From Bacteroidia bacterium (lineage in GTDB: Bacteria > Bacteroidota > Bacteroidia > JAESSM01 > NORP286), in the NCBI GenBank assembly GCA_016764115.1, contig JAESSM010000027.1, forward strand, positions 4,444 to 10,031: a stretch of DNA of 5,588 nt. The letters are read 5' to 3'. A program made the position numbers and the translations under genes. Positions 1 to 5,588 of this stretch are shown piece after piece. How positions within the stretch are numbered: position 1 is the stretch's first letter; the number at the start of each line of letters is the position of its first letter. The notes beneath the pieces are model-generated. The model worked only from the letters and a program-made list of their open reading frames with translations, had not been told where the DNA came from and ran no database searches.

Positions 1-2
1 GA

Positions 3-362
3 CAACATTGCATCTAGAGCGGCACGGATTGTTCTTCCTGTATATAAAACATCATCTACTAAAATTACTTTCTTATTTTCAATCAAAAACTCTACCTCTG
101 TTGGGTTTGGAACTAAGAGCTCTTCTCTCCGCCCAAAGTCATCCCTGAAAAAGGTAACATCAAGATTTCCATATTGGATATTTTTAACACCCGCTAGCTG
201 TTTTAATTGTTCAGAAATACGCTGAGCAAGGTATATGCCTCTAGGCTGAATCCCTAATATTGCAGATGATGTAAAATCATCATGATTTTCCATTAACTGG
301 CAGCACAATCGCTGAATTGTAATGGAAAATGCTTCATTATCTAACAATAATCTGGGTTTCAT
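3..362 (-). CDS. pyrR: PyrR, bifunctional pyrimidine regulator / uracil phosphoribosyltransferase (N-terminal 120 codons, cut by window edge)
   Basis: Reading the minus strand from the ATG at 362 gives 120 codons without a stop before the window ends; bases 1-2 belong to the next codon. The product starts MKPRLLLDNEAF and carries the type I phosphoribosyltransferase PRPP-binding motif VILVDDVLYTGRT at residues 99-111. Upstream are GIQPRGIYLAQR (38-49) and DVTFFRDDFGRR (68-79). All three align by eye with Bacillus subtilis PyrR (known motif VILVDDVLYTGRTVRAG). The known family is about 180 residues, so roughly 60 are missing. PyrR makes UMP from uracil and PRPP, and in Firmicutes it also binds pyr mRNA to control attenuation; whether it regulates in this lineage cannot be seen here. 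The gene follows the rpsA terminator and has its own candidate promoter. The predicted leader, about 26 nt, is too short for a classical PyrR attenuator in front of pyrR itself. A pyr gene such as pyrB may follow beyond the edge (inference). Confidence 0.93.
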   Translation of the reverse strand, partial: MKPRLLLDNEAFSITIQRLCCQLMENHDDFTSSAILGIQPRGIYLAQRISEQLKQLAGVKNIQYGNLDVTFFRDDFGRREELLVPNPTEVEFLIENKKVILVDDVLYTGRTIRAALDAML

Positions 363-394
363 ATAGCAACTTTCTTCTTGAGTTTAAATTCGTA

Positions 395-402
395 CAAAAG
401 TA
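395..402 (-). promoter_or_regulatory. Candidate pyrR promoter, Bacteroidota -7 box
   Basis: On the minus strand this reads TACTTTTG, a full match to the Bacteroidota -7 consensus TAnnTTTG. It lies 32 bases before the pyrR ATG, implying a 5' leader of about 26 nt. The nearest upstream TTG (417-419) is only 14 bp away, shorter than the usual spacing of about 17-23 bp, so the -33 element is poor. This TTG also falls in the T-tract of the rpsA terminator. Confidence 0.5.
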
Positions 403-417
403 ATTTTAATTAAGTTC

Positions 418-451
418 AAAAAAAAAGCCTTCCCAAAAGGGAAGACTTTTT
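418..451 (-). terminator. Rho-independent terminator of rpsA
   Basis: On the minus strand the sequence forms a hairpin with a six-pair core, CTTCCC / GGGAAG, around a TTTT loop. It extends through one mismatch by AAG/CTT and more A-T pairs, and is followed by a run of nine T residues (418-426, partly in the stem). It lies about 67 bases after the rpsA stop and before pyrR, so it separates the two units. The A-run on the other side would give a T-run in the plus direction as well, but no plus-strand gene ends here. Confidence 0.88.
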
Positions 452-517
452 ATCGTCCAATCTATTCTTTTTCTTGATTATCTGATCTATAAATCGCATT
501 TAGTAAAGTACTCTTAA

Positions 518-2746
518 CTATTCATCAGACTTTTCATCTTCTTTCTTCTCTTTCTTACTCTCCTCTGCCTTAGGTTCTTCTTCTTTAGAAGACTCTTCCT
601 TTTTTGATTCAGCCTTAGGTTCTTCCTCTTTAGAAGACTCTTCCTTTTTTGCTTCAGCCTTAGGTTCTTCCTCCTTAGGAGAATCTTCCTTTTTTACTTC
701 AGCTTTAGGTTCTTCCTCCTTAGGAGATTCTTCCTTTTTTGCTTCAGCTTTAGGCTCTGCCTTTTTTCCTTTTGCTTTTGGCTTGTCTTTAGGTGCCTCT
801 TCTACTTGCGCTTCGTTTGTTTTTCCTTCCATTTCAGATTTCAAAGCAGATAATGCTTCAATATCACCTAGCGTTGACTTTTCAATTGTGTTCTTTATCC
901 TCTTGACGGATTTTTTTGTTGATTTAGCTTCAGCTTTCTTTTTCTCATTTTTATCTTTTTTCTCTGCTTCCTCAACCTCTTTGTGAATATTTGTATGAGA
1001 TACTAATATTCTTTTGTTATCCTTTGAGAATTCTAACACCTTAAAGTCTAGATCTTCACCAACCTTAACTTTTTCTCCATCAGCCTTAACAAGGTGTCTT
1101 GCCGGTGCATACCCCTCAACATCATGAGGTAAAAGTACAACTGCACCTTTATCACTTAATTCTGTAACTGTTGCCTTGTGAACTGAATCTTCAATAAAAA
1201 TGGTTTCATAAGTGTCCCAAGGATTGTCCTCAAGTTGCTTATGGCCCAAGGTTAAACGTTTGTTCTCTTTATCAAATTCAAGAACAATGATCTCAATATC
1301 TTCTCCAACTTTTACAAACTCTGATGGATGCTTGATCTTTTTAGACCATGAAAGATCAGATATATGAATTAAACCATCTACACCTTCTTCAACTTCTACA
1401 AACACACCAAAGTTGGTAATATTCCTTACTATTGATTTGTGCTTAGACCCGATAGGATATTTTTTTTCACATGCTAACCATGGGTCATCACTCAATTGCT
1501 TAATGCCAAGAGACATTTTTCTCTCTTCTTTATCAAGTGTTAAGATTACTGCATCCACTACATCACCAACCTTTACAAACTCGTTTGGATCTCTCATATG
1601 GGATGACCAAGTCATTTCCGATACGTGGATCAATCCACCAACTCCTGTAGAAATTTCCACAAACGCTCCATAATCAGCAACGGTTACAATTTTACCTTTA
1701 ACCTTTGTTCCTTCAGAAAGATCGGATTCAAATTTATCCCATGGATGCTCTGTTAGTTGTTTTAATCCAAGAGCAATTCGCTTTTTCTCATCATCAAAAT
1801 CAAGCACAACTACATTGATCTTTTGGTCTAACTCCAAAACCTCATTTGGATGCTCAATTCTTCCCCATGAAATATCAGTAATGTGAAGAAGCCCATCAAC
1901 ACCACCGAGGTCAATAAATACACCAAAGTCAGTGATATTCTTAACTGTGCCTTCAAGAACCTGGCCTTTTTCCAGCCTACTCATAATCTCTTGTCTTTGC
2001 TGAGCAAGCTCCTCCTCTATAAGAATCTTATGTGAAACAACTACATTTTTGAATTCGTGATTGATCTTAACCACTTTCAATTCCATATTCTTGTTTACAA
2101 AAGCATCGTAATCGCGAATTGGCCTGGTATCGATTTGTGAACCTGGTAAGAAACACTCCAATCCCATCACATCTACTATCAGCCCACCTTTGGTTCTTGA
2201 CTTAACAAAACCTTCTACTACTGTATCTTCAGCATATGCACTGTTTATTGAATCCCATGATTTAACAGCTTTCGCTTTTCTTCTTGATAATACTAATTGA
2301 CCATTTTTGTCTTCTTGTTGATCAACCAATACATCAACTTTATCTCCTATTTTAATATCCGGGGTATCTCTAAATTCAGATAATGGAATAACTCCCTCTG
2401 ATTTAAATCCAATATTTACAACTGCTTCTTTGGTAGTAAAATCAACTATTGTACCTTCTATAATCTCATTTTCAGCAACATCATGCATAGTATCTTCATA
2501 CATCTTCGCAAGATCTGCTCTTTCCTTTTCTGAATAATCATCTCCCTCATGTTCAAATTCAATCCAGTCAAATTCTTTTTCTTCAACCTCAGCTACTACT
2601 GCTTCTTTCTTTGCTTTTTTAGTGGTTTTCTTTTCAACTTTTTCTGATTTTTCAGCTTCTTTTGATTTTTCTTCAACTACCTCTTCTGTACCATTTTGGG
2701 CAACAGTTTCTTCAAGTACATTGGCAGTTTCTTCTGATTTTGTCAT
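518..2746 (-). CDS. rpsA: 30S ribosomal protein S1 (six S1 domains, long repetitive acidic/lysine-rich tail)
   Basis: The 742-residue product binds mRNA on the small ribosomal subunit and helps load messages for initiation. Six S1 (OB-fold) domains are visible at about residues 94-157, 174-241, 261-329, 346-416, 433-503 and 520-585. Domains 3-5 are the most canonical, with NITDFGVFIDLGGVDGLLHI, VADYGAFVEI, NITNFGVFVEV and the closing GLKQL/GIKQL/GHKQL blocks. Residues 1-93 form a charged leader rich in Glu and Lys. Residues 591-742 form a low-complexity tail containing four near-exact copies of a 15-residue unit, KAEAKKEESPKEEEP and variants. S1 proteins of this group are usually nearer 590-630 residues (recalled, not checked), so most of the excess is the tail. 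The start at 2746 fits an A-rich, SD-less initiation region (AAAATAAAACAA before ATG). The gene has its own promoter and terminator, so it looks monocistronic. Identity is certain; the function of the tail is unknown. Confidence 0.97.
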   Translation of the reverse strand: MTKSEETANVLEETVAQNGTEEVVEEKSKEAEKSEKVEKKTTKKAKKEAVVAEVEEKEFDWIEFEHEGDDYSEKERADLAKMYEDTMHDVAENEIIEGTIVDFTTKEAVVNIGFKSEGVIPLSEFRDTPDIKIGDKVDVLVDQQEDKNGQLVLSRRKAKAVKSWDSINSAYAEDTVVEGFVKSRTKGGLIVDVMGLECFLPGSQIDTRPIRDYDAFVNKNMELKVVKINHEFKNVVVSHKILIEEELAQQRQEIMSRLEKGQVLEGTVKNITDFGVFIDLGGVDGLLHITDISWGRIEHPNEVLELDQKINVVVLDFDDEKKRIALGLKQLTEHPWDKFESDLSEGTKVKGKIVTVADYGAFVEISTGVGGLIHVSEMTWSSHMRDPNEFVKVGDVVDAVILTLDKEERKMSLGIKQLSDDPWLACEKKYPIGSKHKSIVRNITNFGVFVEVEEGVDGLIHISDLSWSKKIKHPSEFVKVGEDIEIIVLEFDKENKRLTLGHKQLEDNPWDTYETIFIEDSVHKATVTELSDKGAVVLLPHDVEGYAPARHLVKADGEKVKVGEDLDFKVLEFSKDNKRILVSHTNIHKEVEEAEKKDKNEKKKAEAKSTKKSVKRIKNTIEKSTLGDIEALSALKSEMEGKTNEAQVEEAPKDKPKAKGKKAEPKAEAKKEESPKEEEPKAEVKKEDSPKEEEPKAEAKKEESSKEEEPKAESKKEESSKEEEPKAEESKKEKKEDEKSDE
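572..751 (-). repeat. Four tandem 45-bp repeats inside rpsA (15-residue unit)
   Basis: Four consecutive 45-bp units encode residues 666-680, 681-695, 696-710 and 711-725 of S1, with consensus KAE-x-KKEES-[PS]-KEEEP. By eye, copies 1 and 2 differ at about two bases, as do copies 3 and 4; the two pairs differ from each other mainly in the SP versus SS codons and silent changes. A degenerate fifth unit (KAEESKKEKKED) follows. The pattern suggests recent duplication by slippage or recombination. The unit length keeps the reading frame, so copy number could change without breaking the gene. Confidence 0.95.
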
Positions 2747-2828
2747 TTGTTTTATTTTAGCACTCAGGCAAACCTAAAGCGCAAATTTTAAAGGTTAAAC
2801 ATTCATTTTAATTTACTCCCTAAAAAGG
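2747..2828 (-). promoter_or_regulatory. rpsA 5' leader (about 80 nt), possible autoregulatory region
   Basis: This is the predicted untranslated leader. It is AT-rich, has no Shine-Dalgarno sequence, and ends in an A-rich stretch before the start codon. It contains an ATG-AAT-GTT-TAA mini reading frame (2807-2796) and a weak hairpin option TTTAG...CTAAA near the start codon. S1 represses its own translation through its leader in Escherichia coli; whether this leader does so here is inference only. Confidence 0.35.
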
Positions 2829-2833
2829 GTGTG

Positions 2834-2865
2834 CAAAGATACGAAATTTATATATAAAGTTCAAA
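2834..2865 (-). promoter_or_regulatory. rpsA promoter, Bacteroidota -33/-7 type
   Basis: The minus strand has TTTG at 2865-2862 and TATCTTTG at 2841-2834, separated by 20 bp. This is an essentially ideal Bacteroidota housekeeping promoter (TTTG, 17-23 bp, TAnnTTTG). Transcription should begin near 2827-2830, giving a leader of about 80-84 nt before the rpsA ATG at 2746. Confidence 0.85.
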
Positions 2866-2905
2866 AGGATGTTTCATCCTTGCAATACAGATTATTAAGG
2901 GGTTA

Positions 2906-2993
2906 CGATAGTGCTTGATGCTGGATCCCACCAGTCGTGCCACATCTTTTACCAAAATCCTTAAGATGTGGCACGACTATCGCCACTGGATTC
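2906..2993. repeat. Strong inverted-repeat element (REP/MITE-like palindrome)
   Basis: The core is a perfect 16-bp inverted repeat, AGTCGTGCCACATCTT at 2933-2948 and its reverse complement at 2963-2978, around a 14-base loop. Further inverted matches lie nested around it: CGATAGT (2906-2912) with ACTATCG (2976-2982), and CCAGT (2931-2935) with ACTGG (2985-2989). CTGGATCC (2921) and CTGGATTC (2986) form a near-direct repeat. It is richer in GC than its surroundings. No T-run follows either arm, so it is not a standard intrinsic terminator, though as RNA it would form a very stable hairpin downstream of the lipoprotein gene. It encodes no protein. A REP-type or non-autonomous mobile palindrome is the best guess, untested here. 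Confidence 0.75.
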
Positions 2994-3000
2994 TTTATAC

Positions 3001-3030
3001 TGAATAGTTATAAATAGCTAAAAGCTATAT
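3001..3030 (-). terminator. Weak candidate terminator hairpin after the lipoprotein gene
   Basis: Immediately after the stop codon, the minus strand has ATAGCT-TTT-AGCTAT (3028-3014), a six-pair hairpin with a three-base loop, followed by TTTATAACTATT. The stem is AT-rich and the T-run is broken, so termination would be weak. The larger palindrome at 2933-2978 could add 3'-end protection. Confidence 0.3.
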
Positions 3031-3031
3031 G

Positions 3032-5056
3032 CTACTTAACCGTAGCCTTTCCATATTCCTCCCCATAAAGCTTAGCTTTTACTTTATCATCTTTTCCTAA
3101 AATGGTATCCCCATCAGTAATAAGATAAGAGTTGGTTTCTATTAGGTTCTGAACCTTACAGTTTTCAATAGAAACATCTTTTATGGAAACTCTTGCTGGT
3201 CCAAATTCGGGTTTCTTTTGAAAAATTGCATAAACAACATCCACAGTATTGATGATTGAATTCTTCAGTTCTATTACCGAATTATCTTTACTGGTTATCG
3301 CCAAAGCAGAATTACTAATATTTATTTTGCTTGCAACGATCTTGCTGTTTTCACCTGCACTTAGTGCTTTATCCTGTGCCTCTTCCACAGTAATGTTATT
3401 CAAGGTTAGTAAACTTCCTGAAATGTCAATTGCATCATTACCAATATTTTTAAAAGTTGAGTTTTCAATGGTCCCATTACTAAAGTCTGCATCAAAAGCA
3501 TCAGAAAATAATCCTTCAAAATGACAATCAGAAATACTATATGCCGATCTAAAAATGTTAAGCCCATCTTCACAATGGTTATTTAAAAATTTAGAATTTT
3601 CAATTTTCACAAAGCCATTGTAAAACGTTATACAGCTTGGAATTGCCCAACTATCGGACTCAGGTGCATTCAAATTATCTGAAATCAAATAGTTTACCAC
3701 ACTGCTGTCATCAGTTATTACATGAAAGCCTCTTCCAGTACTGTCTGTTGAAATGATTTTGACCGGAAATTCTTCCGAACCATTGATCTCCACTTTTGAA
3801 AAAGAAATGAGAACAGCATTTTCAATTAAGTTTATTTCTATCCCTTTATTAAAAACCAAAGTTTTGTTTGCAGGAACGAAATAAGACTCACTTATGATGA
3901 GGTTTTGGGTTATCCCGATCATATTTCCCTTTACTTTTACACCCTCAAGGAGTGTGATAGATTTAAACTTACTGAAAACTTCACTGATATTTTGGACATC
4001 TATTTCTTTACCTTCTGTATTTATAACTTTAGTTATTTTTTGAAGGTTGGCTTCCAGTAAATCTTTGAGTAACACATCTCCTGCTATTATCTTTTCTAAT
4101 TCATAAATTTTACTTAAAATTTTACTTTGCGATATTTTCTGGAGTGCTTTATTATACTCATAAGTAAATTCAGGATCATCAAGGAAGAGATGAAGCCAAT
4201 CTGGGCTACCTGATTCTCTTGATGGAGAAACTATATTTGCTTCCTTAAACACATTGCCTTCATTTGGGATAGGCTCTAGTAATGCAGTTATAGGATTGTA
4301 ATAGAATCTAGAATTTTCAGTCAGCAATTGATCATAATTACCAGTTAGATCAGCAAAAACGAAATGTTTTCCTAAAGCTTTAAGGTTAAAAACTAATCCC
4401 GGAGCTAACTCACCTTTCATGAAACCTTCAAGTAATCTCCTTGCATTTTTAAGATCGTTTTCAATGGAAGAGCCAGATTCTATTGCATCTTCATTGAAGA
4501 CAACAACCTTTCCCCTACTAATTTCAACTATAACACTTTCTCTAAATTTATTCCTTTCTATCAAGCATTTATCAAAGTCTTCTTTCAATAAGAAGATTTC
4601 TGGATCCATCCCATTTATACTCAAAAAGATAAATTCTGATTTAAGTTGAATAAGTCCACAATACCCTACCAATTGATAATATATTTTATCCAATATTTGA
4701 TCTTGTAAATTTTTAGCGGCAACCAAAGTGAACTTCCTTAATCCCGGCAATGCTGTTTTGCCTCTCATTCGAACAGAATAAGATGTATTATTTGAGTTTA
4801 GTAAAAGGCTTACTTTGGCTTTTTTCTTTTGGTTTTGAAAAAATAGATCAACCTTTACTGAAGCATTTTCTTTCAGTGCCTCCAAATTCTTCTTGCTGAT
4901 CTCTAAGGAAATTGTATCAAGATTGTTGGTATAATGCTCCATAACAGATTTATCAAGCACGGCATCGGCCTTATCACCTCCCCCACAACTTTGGAATAAT
5001 ACTATTCCCGAAAGGAAAATGCGTTTTAGAAAAGTATTGATTTGTTGGGCTTTCAT
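3032..5056 (-). CDS. Predicted lipoprotein with a diverged CotH-kinase-like region and right-handed beta-helix
   Basis: The 674-residue product starts with a lipoprotein signal: basic residues (K11, R12), a hydrophobic stretch FLSGIVLFQS, then Cys24 followed by GGGDKAD. This predicts a lipid-anchored protein exported from the cytoplasm. Residues about 45-335 resemble the CotH kinase family: RMRGKTALPGLRKFTL (96-111), AAKN (113-116), FLSINGMDPEIFLLKEDFDK (144-163), GNYDQLLTENSRFYY (239-253) and EPIPNEGNVF (261-270). In CotH proteins the last block normally has a metal-binding Asp pair (PWDxD-like); here it reads PNEGN, so catalysis is doubtful. Residues about 395-650 look like a right-handed parallel beta-helix, with an evenly spaced ladder of turns at D497, D519, D541 and D562 (EDGLNI, SDAFDA, NDAIDI, QDKALS). 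The start is fixed by the signal peptide and a -7 box just upstream. Function is unknown: surface carbohydrate or matrix binding, or protein modification, are possibilities. The fold call is by eye, moderately sure. Confidence 0.75.
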   Translation of the reverse strand: MKAQQINTFLKRIFLSGIVLFQSCGGGDKADAVLDKSVMEHYTNNLDTISLEISKKNLEALKENASVKVDLFFQNQKKKAKVSLLLNSNNTSYSVRMRGKTALPGLRKFTLVAAKNLQDQILDKIYYQLVGYCGLIQLKSEFIFLSINGMDPEIFLLKEDFDKCLIERNKFRESVIVEISRGKVVVFNEDAIESGSSIENDLKNARRLLEGFMKGELAPGLVFNLKALGKHFVFADLTGNYDQLLTENSRFYYNPITALLEPIPNEGNVFKEANIVSPSRESGSPDWLHLFLDDPEFTYEYNKALQKISQSKILSKIYELEKIIAGDVLLKDLLEANLQKITKVINTEGKEIDVQNISEVFSKFKSITLLEGVKVKGNMIGITQNLIISESYFVPANKTLVFNKGIEINLIENAVLISFSKVEINGSEEFPVKIISTDSTGRGFHVITDDSSVVNYLISDNLNAPESDSWAIPSCITFYNGFVKIENSKFLNNHCEDGLNIFRSAYSISDCHFEGLFSDAFDADFSNGTIENSTFKNIGNDAIDISGSLLTLNNITVEEAQDKALSAGENSKIVASKINISNSALAITSKDNSVIELKNSIINTVDVVYAIFQKKPEFGPARVSIKDVSIENCKVQNLIETNSYLITDGDTILGKDDKVKAKLYGEEYGKATVK

Positions 5057-5077
5057 TAAACTCTACAATCGATCAGA

Positions 5078-5085
5078 CAAATTTA
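5078..5085 (-). promoter_or_regulatory. Candidate promoter of the lipoprotein gene, -7 box
   Basis: The minus strand reads TAAATTTG, matching TAnnTTTG, 21 bases before the ATG at 5056. The implied leader is only about 15-18 nt. I found no TTTG at the expected distance upstream, so this rests on one element in AT-rich DNA. Confidence 0.45.
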
Positions 5086-5125
5086 AAAATATATTAATTT
5101 ATGTATCTCTTTGGTGAACCAGGAG

Positions 5126-5176
5126 GGACTACAAAATTCTGAGTCCAAACAACCGAGAGAACTACTACATTCTGAG
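5126..5176 (-). repeat. Imperfect 18-bp direct repeat, period 33, at the 3' end of the beta-barrel gene
   Basis: The 18-base segments at 5126-5143 and 5159-5176 match at 15 positions. The 33-base period is 11 codons. On the minus strand the first copy read encodes the protein's last residues, LRM then stop; continuing in the same frame, the second encodes LRIL then stop. The downstream copy also forms a small hairpin (GGACT/AGTCC, 5126-5146) with no T-run after it. Confidence 0.6.
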
Positions 5177-5587
5177 CTCCAACCCAGCTCGGAACAAGTG
5201 TAAGTATTCCTCATTCCTTTCATTCATTATTTCTCCTCCCAATAACACTGAGTTAATTAAGTTCATACTTGATGACGGAAACCAATTATATCTAAGAAAC
5301 GGTATTAGTAAATATTTTTCCTTTAAAGATAATTCATACCCCACCCCTACACCTAATGAAAAACTTACCCCGTACCCTTTTACTACAATTCCTGAGTTAT
5401 TCTTCTCAATATTGTTAGCTTTTAGTTTTGGTGCAAGACCAACTAAACTCAGTGAAATATCAAAAATGAGCCCGTTCTTTAGCTTATCCTCATCTGCTTT
5501 TCCTCTGAGAGAATATCTTGCTGTTAGATTAAGGCTCAGAAGGTTTACAGAAAATTTCTGTTTATCCTGACCAACTTTATTTGATGA
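5165..5587 (-). CDS. Probable outer-membrane beta-barrel protein, C-terminal 140 codons (cut by window edge)
   Basis: An open minus-strand frame enters from the right edge and runs 140 codons to a TAG at 5167-5165, followed at once by a second TAG. No start codon is expected inside the window. The peptide shows repeated alternating beta-strands with aromatic residues: KFSVNLLSLNLTARYSL, LIFDISLSLVG, YGVSFSLGVGVGYELSL, YLLIPFLRYNWF, INSVLLGGEIM and LHLFRAGLELRM at the C-terminus. Strands of about 10 residues with short polar turns, and an end inside a strand, fit a Bacteroidota outer-membrane barrel (porin-like). The N-terminus, signal peptide and exact family are not visible. It precedes the lipoprotein gene on the same strand with 108 bases between them, and that gene has its own -7 box, so co-transcription is possible but not shown. 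Confidence 0.7.
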   Translation of the reverse strand, partial: SSNKVGQDKQKFSVNLLSLNLTARYSLRGKADEDKLKNGLIFDISLSLVGLAPKLKANNIEKNNSGIVVKGYGVSFSLGVGVGYELSLKEKYLLIPFLRYNWFPSSSMNLINSVLLGGEIMNERNEEYLHLFRAGLELRM

Positions 5588-5588
5588 G

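Noticed and set aside
572..751. The regular 45-bp repeat as a CRISPR array
   Set aside because: The units are contiguous with no variable spacers, and they lie in frame inside rpsA.
783..986. Plus-strand open frame of 67 codons
   Set aside because: It lies wholly antisense to the rpsA tail; its Ser/Phe-rich composition is simply the reverse of Lys/Glu-rich codons. No promoter or homology is seen.
1413..1673. Plus-strand open frame of 86 codons
   Set aside because: It is antisense to conserved S1 domains 4-5 of rpsA, whose coding is certain; it has no recognisable motifs.
2933..2978. The 16-bp palindrome as an intrinsic terminator of the lipoprotein gene
   Set aside because: The stem is strong but neither side is followed by a T-run, and the loop is 14 bases. 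It is better listed as a repeat element.
3249..3524. Plus-strand open frame of 91 codons with a hydrophobic look
   Set aside because: It is antisense to the beta-helix region of the lipoprotein gene; the hydrophobic and Ser-rich composition follows from the opposite strand.
4419..4649. Plus-strand open frame of 76 codons
   Set aside because: It is antisense to the CotH-like region and shows no promoter, motif or family resemblance.
1..5588. A new defence, phage or mobile multi-gene system
   Set aside because: The window holds two housekeeping genes and two envelope genes. No nuclease, helicase, toxin, reverse transcriptase, integrase or transposase motif was found on either strand.

Overview
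The window looks like chromosomal DNA from a member of the Bacteroidota, plausibly Cytophagales-like, though that lower rank is only a guess. The DNA is AT-rich, there are no convincing Shine-Dalgarno sites, and three intergenic regions carry the Bacteroidota sigma-A type -7 box (TAnnTTTG). The clearest is TATCTTTG with a TTTG element 20 bp upstream, in front of rpsA. The ribosomal protein S1, the PyrR and the lipoprotein signal all fit this reading. Every gene recognised here lies on the minus strand, so transcription runs from high to low coordinates.

Layout in transcription order. (1) 5165-5587: the last 140 codons of an unnamed protein with alternating beta-strand character, probably an outer-membrane beta-barrel, cut by the right edge. 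(2) 3032-5056: a 674-residue predicted lipoprotein combining a diverged CotH-kinase-like region with a C-terminal right-handed parallel beta-helix. (3) 2747-3031: an intergenic region with a strong 16-bp perfect inverted repeat (REP/MITE-like), the rpsA promoter and a leader of about 80 nt. (4) 518-2746: rpsA, with six S1 domains and a long, charged C-terminal tail built from four 15-residue (45-bp) tandem repeats. (5) 418-451: a strong intrinsic terminator after rpsA. (6) 3-362: the first 120 codons of pyrR, cut by the left edge, with its own -7 box beside the terminator.

The genes appear to be separate transcription units and not one pathway: translation (rpsA), pyrimidine salvage or regulation (pyrR), and two cell-envelope proteins. 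The envelope pair may be functionally linked, but only adjacency supports that. I see no tRNA, rRNA, CRISPR array, transposase, phage gene or defence system, and no convincing new multi-gene system. The items most worth a second look are the inverted-repeat element at 2906-2993, the CotH/beta-helix lipoprotein that seems to lack the usual metal-binding aspartates, and the near-identical 45-bp repeats in rpsA, each carrying an in-phase A-AAA-AAG heptamer.
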